NCBI RefSeq assembly: GCF_051960575.1
Contig: NZ_JBQCEE010000240.1
Location: 1-25,107 of the forward strand
DNA length: 25,107 bases
Reading direction: 5' to 3'
Source of the DNA: JBQCEE01 sp051960575
Lineage (GTDB): Bacteria; Actinomycetota; Actinomycetes; Mycobacteriales; Jatrophihabitantaceae
Positions 14,171 through 21,837 of the stretch are shown here, piece after piece (position 1 is the stretch's first letter; each line of letters begins with the position of its first letter). A program made the position numbers and the translations under genes. The notes beneath the pieces were generated by a model that was not told the DNA's origin, did no database searches, and saw only the letters and a program-made list of their open reading frames with translations.

Positions 14171-15222
14171 GCGCTGCCCTCTCGGTCGCCGGACGCGTCA
14201 CGGTCGGCGCCTTCGACCTCGCCCTCGACCTCGCCGCCGCACCCGGCGAGGTCGTCGCGGTGCTCGGCCCCAACGGCGCGGGCAAGTCGACGCTGCTGCG
14301 CGTGATCGCCGGGCTGCTGTCGCTCGACGAGGGGGAGGTGCGGCTCGGTGACCGCGTGCTGGACGCACCCGGCGTCTACGTGCGGCCGCAGGACCGCCGG
14401 CTCGGGTTCGTCTTCCAGGACCACCGGCTCTTCCCGCACCTGCGCGTGGTCGACAACGTCGCCTTCGGCGCCCGTTCGCGGGATGTCGGCCGCGCCACCG
14501 CGCGCGCCGAGGCGCACCAGTGGTTGCAACGCCTCGGGCTCGCCGACCTGGCGCGCCGACGCCCCCGCGAGCTGTCGGGCGGCCAGGCGCAGCGGGTGGC
14601 GCTGGCCCGCGCCCTCGCGTCCGGGCCCGAGGCGTTGCTGCTCGACGAGCCCCTCGCTGCCCTCGACGTGCAGACACGTGCCGACGTGCAGGCCGAGCTG
14701 CGGCGCCATCTCGCCGACTTCGCCGGGCCGACGTTGCTGGTCACGCACGACCCGATCGAGGCGCTGCTGCTCGCCCGGCGCATCGTCGTGCTCGAGGCCG
14801 GACGCGTGGTGCAGCAGGGCTCGGCGGCCGAGATCACCGGCCGCCCCCGCACGCCGTACGTCGCGCGGCTGGTCGGCATGAACCTGTACGCGGGTGTGGC
14901 CGAGCACGGCGTCGTGACGCTCGACGGCGGCGGGCACCTGGCCGTGGCCGACGTCGTCGACGGGCCGGTGCACGTCGCGGTTCGGCCGTCGGCGTTCACC
15001 GTGCACACCTCGCCGCCCGACCACACCAGCGCGCGGAACGTCTGGTCGGGCGCGGTCGCGACGCTCGCGCCGCTCGGCGACCGCATCCGGCTCACCGTCG
15101 GCGGCACGCCCGAGGCGCTCGTGGACGTCACCGCCGCGGCGGTCGCCGAGCTCGGCCTCGCGCCCGGCGTCCCGGTGTGGTTGTCGGCGAAGGCGACCGA
15201 CGCGGTGGCGTACCCGCGCTGA
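14167..15222 (+). CDS. modC: Molybdate ABC transporter ATP-binding protein
   Basis: A 351-residue ATPase that powers molybdate import, on the cytoplasmic face of the membrane. Walker A is GPNGAGKST (residues 34-42), the signature is LSGGQ (136-140), Walker B is LLLDEP (157-162), followed by a D-loop (LAALD) and the switch His in LLVTHD. After about residue 275 a regulatory TOBE/Mop-like domain is present (ARNVWSGAVATLAPLGDRIRLTV), as in ModC. The N-terminus is short, beginning close to the first beta strand. The GTG start overlaps the modB stop by four bases. Confidence 0.95.
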   Translation: MSAALSVAGRVTVGAFDLALDLAAAPGEVVAVLGPNGAGKSTLLRVIAGLLSLDEGEVRLGDRVLDAPGVYVRPQDRRLGFVFQDHRLFPHLRVVDNVAFGARSRDVGRATARAEAHQWLQRLGLADLARRRPRELSGGQAQRVALARALASGPEALLLDEPLAALDVQTRADVQAELRRHLADFAGPTLLVTHDPIEALLLARRIVVLEAGRVVQQGSAAEITGRPRTPYVARLVGMNLYAGVAEHGVVTLDGGGHLAVADVVDGPVHVAVRPSAFTVHTSPPDHTSARNVWSGAVATLAPLGDRIRLTVGGTPEALVDVTAAAVAELGLAPGVPVWLSAKATDAVAYPR

Positions 15223-15231
15223 CCCGTCTGG

Positions 15232-15243
15232 CAAGGTGATCGG
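15232..15243 (+). promoter_or_regulatory. -10-like element before the MoaD-like gene
   Basis: CAAGGT at 15232-15237, then exactly six bases, then GTG 15244. It follows the same leaderless layout as neighbouring genes, although read-through from modC is also possible. Confidence 0.35.
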
Positions 15244-15483
15244 GTGAGCGCGAAGGTGACCGTGCGGTACTGGGCCGGCGCCCGGCGGGCCGCCGGGGTC
15301 GAGGAGGACACCGCCGAGGCGGCGACGATCAGCGAGCTGAAGTCGGTGCTGGCGCAGCGCGGTGAGCTGGCCAAGGTCGTCGAGGTCGCGTCCTTCCTCG
15401 TCGACAGCGACCCGTCGTCGGACAGCACACGCCTGTACGACGGCGCAGTCGTCGACGTGCTGCCCCCGTTCGCCGGCGGCTGA
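15244..15483 (+). CDS. MoaD/ThiS-family sulfur carrier protein
   Basis: A 79-residue beta-grasp protein ending in the invariant Gly-Gly (PPFAGG). The terminal Gly is adenylated and converted to a thiocarboxylate that donates sulfur, as in molybdopterin synthase. VTVRYWAGARRAAGVEED at the N-terminus and YDGAVVDVLPPFAGG at the C-terminus fit MoaD better than ThiS. It lies 21 bases after modC, so molybdate uptake and a molybdopterin-type carrier are adjacent, which supports a role in molybdenum cofactor synthesis. It could be one of several MoaD paralogues in the genome. Confidence 0.88.
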   Translation: MSAKVTVRYWAGARRAAGVEEDTAEAATISELKSVLAQRGELAKVVEVASFLVDSDPSSDSTRLYDGAVVDVLPPFAGG

Positions 15484-15516
15484 CAGGAACCTGCGCGGGC
15501 AGGGCAGGATCGAGGC
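15480..15516 (+). promoter_or_regulatory. Promoter of the aldo/keto reductase gene (leaderless)
   Basis: A -35-like CTGACA at 15480-15485 overlaps the MoaD stop. A -10, CAGGAT, at 15505-15510 ends six bases before ATG 15517. The spacer of 19 is long. Confidence 0.4.
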
Positions 15517-16536
15517 ATGGAATTCCGCTACCTCGGCCGCTCCGGACTGCAGATCTCGGAGATCACTTACGGCAACTGGCTCACCCACGGCTCGCAGATC
15601 GAGAACGACGTCGCGACGCAGTGCGTGCGCGCCGCCCTCGACCACGGCATCACCACGTTCGACACCGCCGACGTCTACGCGAACGGCAAGGCCGAGACGG
15701 TGCTCGGCGAGGCGCTGAAGGGCGAGCGGCGCGAGTCGCTCGAGGTCTTCACCAAGGTGTACTGGCCGGTCGGGCCCGATCCCAAGGGCAAGAACGACAC
15801 CGGGCTGTCGCGCAAGCACATCATGGAGGGCATCGACCACTCGCTGCGCCGCCTGCAGATGGACTACGTCGACCTGTACCAGGCCCACCGCTACGACCTG
15901 TTCACCCCGCTCGAAGAGACCATGCAGGCCTTCGCCGACGTCGTGCGCGCCGGCAAGGCGCTCTACATCGGCGTGAGCGAGTGGACGGCGCAGCAGATCC
16001 GCGACGCGCACGCGCTGGCGACGGAACTGCACGTGCCGCTCGTGTCGAGCCAGCCGCAGTACTCGATGCTGTGGCGCGTCATCGAGGACGAGGTCGTGCC
16101 CACGTGCCGGGAGCTCGGCCTGAGCCAGGTCGTCTGGTCGCCGATCGCGCAGGGCGTGCTCACCGGCAAGTACCGGCCGGGCGAGCAGCCGCCGGAGGGC
16201 TCGCGCGCCACCGACACCGCCGGTGGCGGCGCGAACATGATCAAGCGCTGGATGTCCGACGAGGTGCTCACCGCTGTCCAGGAGCTCCGGCCGATCGCCG
16301 ACGACCTCGGCCTGTCGATGGCGACGATGGCCGTCGCGTGGGTGCTGCAGAACGACAACGTCGCCACCGCGCTCGTCGGCGCCTCGCGGCCCGAGCAGGT
16401 CGTCGAGAACGTCAAGGCCGCCGGCGTCACGCTGCCGGACGAGGCGATGCAGCGCATCGACACCGTCCTCGGCGCCGTGGTCACCCGCGACCCGTCCCTC
16501 GTCGAGCGCTCGACCCCGACCGCCCGCGCCGTCTGA
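15517..16536 (+). CDS. Aldo/keto reductase
   Basis: A 339-residue cytoplasmic NADPH-dependent oxidoreductase of the AKR TIM-barrel fold, in the subgroup of voltage-gated channel beta-subunit-like and YghZ-like enzymes by overall pattern (MEFRYLGRSGLQISEITYGNW is typical). The catalytic tetrad is Asp49, Tyr54, Lys80 and His124, in FDTADVY, FTKVYW and LYQAHRYD. The C-terminal cofactor-phosphate region includes ALVGASRPEQVVENVKAAG. The substrate is unknown. A leaderless promoter suggests it is transcribed independently of the molybdate operon. A large inverted repeat follows the stop. Confidence 0.93.
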   Translation: MEFRYLGRSGLQISEITYGNWLTHGSQIENDVATQCVRAALDHGITTFDTADVYANGKAETVLGEALKGERRESLEVFTKVYWPVGPDPKGKNDTGLSRKHIMEGIDHSLRRLQMDYVDLYQAHRYDLFTPLEETMQAFADVVRAGKALYIGVSEWTAQQIRDAHALATELHVPLVSSQPQYSMLWRVIEDEVVPTCRELGLSQVVWSPIAQGVLTGKYRPGEQPPEGSRATDTAGGGANMIKRWMSDEVLTAVQELRPIADDLGLSMATMAVAWVLQNDNVATALVGASRPEQVVENVKAAGVTLPDEAMQRIDTVLGAVVTRDPSLVERSTPTARAV

Positions 16537-16553
16537 CCCTGGCTCGCCCCCTC

Positions 16554-16625
16554 CGCCGAGTGGTGGGTTGGGGCGCGAGTGGTGACTTCCAAGTCACCAC
16601 TCGGCGCGCAACCCACCACTCGGCG
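16554..16625. repeat. Nested inverted repeat (probable terminator or REP-like element)
   Basis: Outer arms 16554-16570 and 16609-16625 are 17 perfect pairs (CGCCGAGTGGTGGGTTG and its complement). Inner arms 16577-16588 and 16591-16602 are 12 perfect pairs (GAGTGGTGACTT) with a CC loop. The two parts are separated by a mostly unpaired six-base internal loop on each side. The word GAGTGGTG is repeated in both arms, so the element is built from one motif used twice. It begins 17 bases after the aldo/keto reductase stop. Confidence 0.75.
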
Positions 16626-16726
16626 TAGCACGACGTGTCACTGGTCGTCACGAGCCGGACACACTCGACAGTCATCGTGGGTGCTGCGGCTGTCCGGAGC
16701 CGCCCGAGCGCCCGGGAGGCGATGAC

Positions 16727-16777
16727 ATGGACGAGACCCTTGAGACTTCAGACACCTACGTGACCTACGGCAGCTGA
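16727..16777 (+). CDS. 16-residue peptide ORF of unknown function
   Basis: ATG 16727 is preceded by GGGAGG at 16714-16719, seven bases away, one of the best ribosome sites in the window. The product is MDETLETSDTYVTYGS: acidic first half, Thr/Tyr/Ser-rich end. 13 of 16 codons end in G or C. The frame stops at a UGA followed by C, and the same frame is then open for a further 62 codons (see 16796-16966). It could be a short translated peptide, a leader ORF, or the start of a broken gene. No maturation enzyme for a modified peptide is adjacent. Confidence 0.4.
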   Translation: MDETLETSDTYVTYGS

Positions 16778-16795
16778 CTGCGGACGACCGGCCGG

Positions 16796-16966
16796 GTGGA
16801 CGCGATCGACGAGATCGCCGACAGCTTCGAACGGCCGGTCGCGACGTCGCTGTGGGAGGCGACCGCCGCCCGCGCCGCCCGCTCGGTGTGGCCGGCGTCG
16901 GGCGGACAGTGGGTGCGGGCGGCGGCGCACTGGCCGCGTCCGGGCCGCCTGGTGCGCAGCGCCTGA
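16796..16966 (+). CDS. Small ORF (56 residues), in frame with the preceding 16-codon ORF
   Basis: Read from GTG 16796, it gives VDAIDEIADSFERPVATSLW, then EATAARAARSVWPASGGQWV, then a basic, Trp-containing tail. Nearly all codons end in G or C. No family is recognised and there is no membrane segment. It lies in the same frame as 16727-16777, separated only by UGA and six sense codons, so the two could be one 79-codon gene interrupted by a nonsense change. No strong ribosome site precedes the GTG. The product is uncertain. Confidence 0.35.
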   Translation: MDAIDEIADSFERPVATSLWEATAARAARSVWPASGGQWVRAAAHWPRPGRLVRSA

Positions 16967-17041
16967 CCCGCCCCGCCCGACCCGGCGGGGCGCCGACGCG
17001 CCGCTGTCGTCCCTCGTCAAGCATCGGACGACGGCGCGGTG

Positions 17042-17053
17042 CATGCTGGACCG
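17042..17053 (+). promoter_or_regulatory. -10 element of the lipase-like gene (leaderless)
   Basis: CATGCT at 17042-17047, exactly six bases, then ATG 17054. It follows the same rule as other promoters here and fixes the start codon. Confidence 0.4.
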
Positions 17054-17833
17054 ATGTCCGCCGGCACCGCGCCCACCGACCAGACCGAGCTGCCCGACGC
17101 CGATGCCGCCGGCGCGCCGTCGCTGCTGCTGCAGCTGCAGGAATGGCGCGCGCTGGTCGAGTTCGCCCAGGCCGCCCATGTCGGCGTGCTGCCGCAGTGG
17201 CCGCGCGGCGACGGCCACCCGGTGCTGATCATCCCGGGCTTCCTCACCACCGAGCTGAGCACCCGGTTCCTGCGGCGCACGCTGCGCGAGCTCGGCTACT
17301 ACGCCCACGACTGGCAGGGCGGCCGCAACCTGGGCCCGCGCCGCGAGACCACGAAGGCGCTGCGCGACCGGCTCGAGTCGCTCGCCGACAGCCACGGACG
17401 CCGCGTCTCGATCGTCGGCTGGAGCCTCGGCGGCGTGTTCGCCCGCGAGCTCGGTCGCAGCCACCCGGACGACGTGCGCCAGGTGATCACGATGGGGTCG
17501 CCGATCCGCGGCAACCCCCGGGCGAGCACGCCGTACCAGCTCTACCAGCTGCTGAACCCGCGGGCGCGGCGGGTCGACCCGGTCGCCGACGCGGCGCGGC
17601 TGGCCCGCGAGGAGCCGCTCGAGGTGCCGACGACGTGCATCTACAGCCGCACCGACGGCGTGGTGGCGTGGGAGTGCTGCACCAGCCGACCGTCGCCGAC
17701 GACCGAGAACGTCGAGGTGCACAGCACCCATTGCGGATTTAGGCACAACCTGGAGACCCTGAGCGTCATCGCCGACCGCCTCGCCCAGCCGGAGGGGCAG
17801 TGGCGGCCCTACCACCGGACGGGGATCGCATGA
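17054..17833 (+). CDS. Alpha/beta hydrolase, lipase/esterase-like
   Basis: About 259 residues. The nucleophile elbow is GWSLGG with Ser124, the acid is probably Asp201 in YSRTDGVV, and the base is His226 or His231 in THCGFRHN. HPVLIIPGFLTTELSTRFLR is typical of triacylglycerol-lipase-like hydrolases with the oxyanion motif near PGF. There is no signal peptide, so it is probably intracellular. ATG 17054 is chosen over GTG 17039 because a -10 ends six bases before it. The stop overlaps the WS/DGAT start as ATGA, so lipid synthesis and hydrolysis are translationally coupled. The substrate is inferred from this partner. Confidence 0.85.
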   Translation: MSAGTAPTDQTELPDADAAGAPSLLLQLQEWRALVEFAQAAHVGVLPQWPRGDGHPVLIIPGFLTTELSTRFLRRTLRELGYYAHDWQGGRNLGPRRETTKALRDRLESLADSHGRRVSIVGWSLGGVFARELGRSHPDDVRQVITMGSPIRGNPRASTPYQLYQLLNPRARRVDPVADAARLAREEPLEVPTTCIYSRTDGVVAWECCTSRPSPTTENVEVHSTHCGFRHNLETLSVIADRLAQPEGQWRPYHRTGIA

Positions 17834-19230
17834 GCACCAAGCGTCGACTGTCGCCGCTCGACCAGATCTTCCTCTGGGGCGAGACGCCGAGCACGACCAT
17901 GCACGTGGCCGGCCTGATGATCTACGAGCCCCCTGCGGGCTCGTCCGACCACTTCCTGCGCGATCTCGAGCACGACATGCGCAAGGCGGTCAGCGTCGTC
18001 GAGCCGTGGAACCTGCGCCTCGCGACGCCGTGGTGGCTTCGCAACCCGCTGCAGGCATGGGTGCCGGACGAGAAGATGGACCTCGACTACCACATCCGGC
18101 GCTCGGCCCTGCCGTCCCCGGGCAGCGAACGCGAGCTCGGCACGCTCGTCTCGCGGCTGCACAGCAATGCGATCGACTTCTCGCGCCCGCCGTGGGAGGT
18201 GCACGTGATCGAGGGGCTGCAGGACGGCCGGTTCGCGGTCTACACGAAGATGCACCACGCGCTGGTCGACGGCTACAGCGCGACGCAGACGCTGATCCGC
18301 AGCCACTCGACCGATCCGGACGACGTCAAGCCGATGTTCTTCCAGATCCCGAAGCCGCGACGTCCCCGCCCGGAGCAGGAGCGGTCGGGCCCGCTGCCCG
18401 ACATCAACGGGCTGCTCGAGACGGTGATCAAGCGCTCGCGCTCGGCCGCCCGCCTCGGGCAGGGCCTGATCAACACGCAGGTGCGGCGCGACAACGAGTT
18501 CGCGCACCTCATCGGCTCGGCCCAGGCGCCGAAGTCGATCCTCAACCAGCGCATCAGCCGCAACCGCCGGTTCGCGACGCAGAAGTACGACCTGCCGACG
18601 CTGAAGGCGATCGGCAAGTCGCAGGGCGCCACGCTGAACGACGTCGTGCTGACGGTGATCGGCGGTGGGCTGCGCGAGTTCCTGCTCGAGCTCGGCGAGC
18701 TGCCCGACAAGCCGCTCATCGCGTTCGTCCCGGTGAACATCCGGCCGAAGGGTGACGTCGGCGGCGGCAATGCGGTCGGCGCGATCCTCGCCTCGCTCGG
18801 CACCGACATCGCCGATCCGCTCGAGCGGCTCGAGTCGGTCGCCCAGTCGACCCGCATCGCGAAGGCGCAGCTCGAGGGGCTCACGCAGGAGGCGATCATG
18901 GCCTACAGCGCGGCCCTGCTCGCCCCGCTCGGGCTGCAGGCGGCCAGCGCGTTCACCGGCATCAACACGCCGCTGCCGCTGAACTTCAACGTGATCGTCA
19001 GCAACGTGCCCGGCCCGACCAAGCCCCTCTACATGCGTGGAGCCCGGCTCGAGGCCGACTTCCCGGTGTCGATCCCGGTGCACGGTGTCGCGCTGAACAT
19101 CACGCTGTTCAGCAACGTGGACGCGATGTGCTTCGGCTTCGTGGGGTGCCGCGACACCCTTCCGCACCTGCAGCGGCTCGCCGTGCACACCGGCCAGGCG
19201 TTCGAGCAGCTGCAGAAGGCGGTTGGCTGA
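17830..19230 (+). CDS. Wax ester synthase/diacylglycerol O-acyltransferase (WS/DGAT)
   Basis: A 466-residue acyl-CoA-dependent acyltransferase that makes triacylglycerols or wax esters for storage, probably at the membrane or lipid-body surface. The catalytic motif HHALVDG is at residues 142-148 (consensus HHxxxDG). The C-terminal family motifs are present: FVPVNIRPKGDVGGGNAVGA and the NVPGP segment. MSTKRRLSPLDQIFLW is the usual N-terminus and the length matches the family. The ATG overlaps the lipase-like stop by four bases. Actinobacteria often have several paralogues; this one cannot be matched to a named gene. It is convergent with the GGDEF-EAL gene, 17 bases away. Confidence 0.95.
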   Translation: MSTKRRLSPLDQIFLWGETPSTTMHVAGLMIYEPPAGSSDHFLRDLEHDMRKAVSVVEPWNLRLATPWWLRNPLQAWVPDEKMDLDYHIRRSALPSPGSERELGTLVSRLHSNAIDFSRPPWEVHVIEGLQDGRFAVYTKMHHALVDGYSATQTLIRSHSTDPDDVKPMFFQIPKPRRPRPEQERSGPLPDINGLLETVIKRSRSAARLGQGLINTQVRRDNEFAHLIGSAQAPKSILNQRISRNRRFATQKYDLPTLKAIGKSQGATLNDVVLTVIGGGLREFLLELGELPDKPLIAFVPVNIRPKGDVGGGNAVGAILASLGTDIADPLERLESVAQSTRIAKAQLEGLTQEAIMAYSAALLAPLGLQAASAFTGINTPLPLNFNVIVSNVPGPTKPLYMRGARLEADFPVSIPVHGVALNITLFSNVDAMCFGFVGCRDTLPHLQRLAVHTGQAFEQLQKAVG

Positions 19231-19247
19231 GCGTGTCGTCGCGGGGG

Positions 19248-21272
19248 TCAGCCGGCCAGTGAGCGCCGGCTGGCCGGACGCTGTGCGTTGAGCCAGCGCA
19301 CGACCTCCTCCGGCGGCATGGGCGGGGCGACCAGCCATCCCTGCAGCACGTCGCAGCCCATCGCGGTGAGGGCGCTGACCTGCGAGCGGGTCTCCACGCC
19401 CTCGGCGACGGCGGTGACGCCGATGCCGTGCGCCAGCGCGATCATGGTGCGGACGATGCCGGCCGACTGCGGCGTCTCGGCCATGCGGGCCACGAACGCA
19501 CGGTCGATCTTGATCTCGTCCACCGGCAGGAGGTTCAGCCGCAGCAGTGACGAGTAGCCCGTGCCGAAGTCGTCCAGGCTGATCCGCACGCCCATCGCCC
19601 GCAGACGGTCGAGGGTGGCCGTGACCTGGCCCGACTCGCCGGTCATGACCCGCTCGGTGATCTCGAGGGTGAGCGACGAGGCGGGCACGTCGAAGGCGGC
19701 CAGCTCGGCGGCGACGAGGTCGAGCAGGCTGTCGCCGGTGAGGTCGGTCGGCGAGACGTTGATCGCCACCGCGACGTCCTCGCCGTCGGCCCGCCAGAGC
19801 GCCATCTGCTGCAGCGCGAGGCGCACCACACGCGCGGTCAGCGCCGGCATGATGCCCGACCGCTCGGCGATCGGGATGAACCGGTCGGGCGGGATCCAGC
19901 CCTGCTCGGGGTGCCGCCACCGCAGCAGCGCCTCGACGCCGAGGGTGCGGCCGTCGGCGTGCACCTTCGGCTGGTAGTGCAGCTCGAGGTGGTCCTCGTC
20001 GAGCGCGCGCCGCAGCTCGCCGAACAGCGCCAGCCGCGAGGGGTTGTTGTCGTCGTACTCGGGCGCGTAGGTCTCGACGCCGGTGCGGCCGTGCTTGGCC
20101 CGGTACATCGCGACGTCGGCGTGCCGCAGCAGCGTCGCGGTGTCGAGCCCGTGCTGCGGGCAGAGCGCCACGCCGATCGACAGCTGCACCTCGAGCACCA
20201 TCTCGGGCAGGTGGATCGCCGAGCCGACGGCCTGCTGGATCGCGTCCGCGACATGGCGGGCGGTCTCGTGGTCGGCGTCGTAGACGAGGATCGCGAACTC
20301 GTCGCCGCCGAGCCGGGCGACGAGGTCGCCGGGGCGCAGGCTGGCCGAGAGCCGCTCGGCGATCCGGGTGAGCAGCGCGTCGCCGACCTGGTGGCCGAGG
20401 GTGTCGTTGACGGTCTTGAAGTCGTCGAGGTCGATGAGCATCAGCGCGAAGCCGAGGCCCTCGCGGTGGTGGCTGTTGAGCGCCTCGTCGACCTCGTAGC
20501 GCAGGGTGGCCCGGTTCGGCAGGCCGGTGAGCGCGTCGTGACCGGCGGCGTGCTCACGCTCGAGGGACTGGGTGGCGACGTAGTAGATCAGCAGCAGCGG
20601 CACGAGCAGCAGCGGGACGAGCGCCCACTCCTGCTGCCCGGCGAGCGTGACCAGCGGCGACAGCGCGAGCACCGCGAAGCTCATCGTCGCGTAGTGGCCG
20701 AAGTCGTCGCGCAGGATCTCGGTGAACGGCGCCGACCAGGCCAGCACGCCGGCCACCAGGGCCAGGTTGACGACGAAGTAGACGACCCAGGCGAGCGCCA
20801 TCCAGCCGAGGTCCTCGCCGTCGAGGTGCCACAGCGGGTGGTCGAGCGTCGGCGTGTGCTCGAAGAACGGCATGACCAGGCCGGCCGCCGCGACCGACAA
20901 CGCGTACTGACCCGGGTTGAAGACGGTCTTCCACCACTGCTTGCCGACCCGCACGTCGGCGATCACGGCGGCGAGCGCGATGATGACGACCGCGGGCCAC
21001 ACGCCCCAGACGAACAGCACGGCCATCGCGAACGCCGTCGACATGACGACGCCCTGCGGGTCGTGGCCGCGGCCGCCGACCAGCGGCATGAGCTCGAGGC
21101 CGATGGCCAGGGCGGCCGTGACGACGAACGCCGGCAGCAGCTGGATGCCCGGCGAGGTCACGACCTGGAACAGCCCGAAGAGGATGAGCGGCCAGCCCAG
21201 GATCACGCAGGCGTACCACGTCACACTCGACATCGACGTGACGCGCAACGAGAACTGGTTCCGCGTGATCAA
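19248..21272 (-). CDS. Membrane GGDEF-EAL protein (diguanylate cyclase/phosphodiesterase)
   Basis: A 674-residue protein read from TTG 21272; ATG 21233 (residue 14) is an equally possible start. Residues about 18-232 form a membrane region of roughly six to seven segments. The cyclase domain follows (GHDALTGLPNR near 245), with GGDEF at 322-326. Five residues before it is RPGD (313-316), the RxxD inhibitory site. The phosphodiesterase domain starts near 415: EALLRW (EAL at 447-449), LEITERV, LDDFGTGYSS, KIDRAFV and AEGVET are all present. Both domains look catalytically intact, so the net activity on c-di-GMP cannot be predicted. The -10 candidate TAACAT (21376-21371) overlaps the upstream stop. 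Confidence 0.92.
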   Translation of the reverse strand: MITRNQFSLRVTSMSSVTWYACVILGWPLILFGLFQVVTSPGIQLLPAFVVTAALAIGLELMPLVGGRGHDPQGVVMSTAFAMAVLFVWGVWPAVVIIALAAVIADVRVGKQWWKTVFNPGQYALSVAAAGLVMPFFEHTPTLDHPLWHLDGEDLGWMALAWVVYFVVNLALVAGVLAWSAPFTEILRDDFGHYATMSFAVLALSPLVTLAGQQEWALVPLLLVPLLLIYYVATQSLEREHAAGHDALTGLPNRATLRYEVDEALNSHHREGLGFALMLIDLDDFKTVNDTLGHQVGDALLTRIAERLSASLRPGDLVARLGGDEFAILVYDADHETARHVADAIQQAVGSAIHLPEMVLEVQLSIGVALCPQHGLDTATLLRHADVAMYRAKHGRTGVETYAPEYDDNNPSRLALFGELRRALDEDHLELHYQPKVHADGRTLGVEALLRWRHPEQGWIPPDRFIPIAERSGIMPALTARVVRLALQQMALWRADGEDVAVAINVSPTDLTGDSLLDLVAAELAAFDVPASSLTLEITERVMTGESGQVTATLDRLRAMGVRISLDDFGTGYSSLLRLNLLPVDEIKIDRAFVARMAETPQSAGIVRTMIALAHGIGVTAVAEGVETRSQVSALTAMGCDVLQGWLVAPPMPPEEVVRWLNAQRPASRRSLAG
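19249..19277. terminator. Hairpin at the convergent WS/DGAT and GGDEF-EAL ends
   Basis: CCGGCCAG (19252-19259) pairs with CTGGCCGG (19270-19277); an alternative pairing, CAGCCGGC with GCCGGCTG, overlaps it. It lies inside the last codons of the minus-strand gene and could terminate the plus-strand operon. Confidence 0.3.
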
Positions 21273-21373
21273 CGGCGCTGCTTTCGGACGGATGTGGGCG
21301 TTCCAGTCCTGATCGGCGGCGGCCGGTGGATCATGAGCCGATCACGAACGGGTTCGCCGTGGCGTCCGTGATG

Positions 21374-21784
21374 TTAGCCCGAGACCGACGGCCCGGCACG
21401 CAGGATCGGGAAGCGGATCAGCACGCGGCGGTCGCGTTCCATCGCCGCGCGGTAGTCGTCCCAGTCGGGGTGCTCGCCTGCGACGCGGCGGTAGTAGTCG
21501 ACGAGCAGCTCCATCGCCTCCGGCAGCTCGACGATCTCGGCCGGCCCCTCGACCTGCACCCACGGCCCGAAGAACCCGTCGGTGAACGCCGCCAGGCTCG
21601 CCCACGGGTCACGGCGCAGGTTGCGCACCTTCATCGACGGCTCGCGCGTGCTGATGATCACCCGGCCGTCGGCGTCGACGGTCGCCGTGACCGGCGACAG
21701 CTGCGGCCGCCCGTCGCGTCGGGCCGTCGAGAGCACGCCGCGGTGGTGCTGGGTCAGGAACTCCCGGGCGCCCTGTGGGTCCAT
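21374..21784 (-). CDS. PPOX-class F420-dependent oxidoreductase-like protein
   Basis: A 136-residue split-barrel flavin- or deazaflavin-binding protein. TQHHRGVLSTARRDGRPQLS at the N-terminus, VIISTREPSMKVRNLRRDP in the middle and VQVEGPAEIVELP are characteristic of the actinobacterial F420-binding subgroup. The Lys-x-Arg-Asn-Leu segment is the expected cofactor phosphate contact. The enzyme probably reduces a small substrate using F420H2; which one is unknown. ATG 21784 is preceded by GGAGG six bases upstream. It is transcribed divergently from the FMN reductase gene, from an overlapping promoter. Confidence 0.85.
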   Translation of the reverse strand: MDPQGAREFLTQHHRGVLSTARRDGRPQLSPVTATVDADGRVIISTREPSMKVRNLRRDPWASLAAFTDGFFGPWVQVEGPAEIVELPEAMELLVDYYRRVAGEHPDWDDYRAAMERDRRVLIRFPILRAGPSVSG

Positions 21785-21821
21785 GCGTCCTCCAGCGCGG
21801 GATGAAGCGGTGCCGACGACG

Positions 21822-21831
21822 ACCTTAGGGT
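21822..21831. promoter_or_regulatory. Bidirectional -10 pair, ACCTTAGGGT
   Basis: Forward TAGGGT (21826-21831) ends six bases before GTG 21838. Reverse TAAGGT (21827-21822) reads toward the PPOX gene, with a 5' leader of about 31 bases containing GGAGG. The two hexamers share the central TA at 21826-21827. Confidence 0.5.
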
Positions 21832-21837
21832 GTTGGT

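Noticed and set aside
13495..16032. 845-residue minus-strand frame
   Set aside because: It is antisense to modB, modC, the MoaD-like gene and the aldo/keto reductase, all with clear motifs; Arg/Asp/Val-rich composition is typical of high-GC shadows.
16775..16800. Selenocysteine reading of the UGA after the 16-codon ORF
   Set aside because: No convincing SECIS-type hairpin is visible just after the UGA, and the peptide resembles no selenoprotein.
16852..17742. 296-residue plus-strand frame
   Set aside because: Out-of-frame shadow of the lipase-like hydrolase with Arg/Ala-rich composition; the hydrolase frame has the GWSLGG motif.
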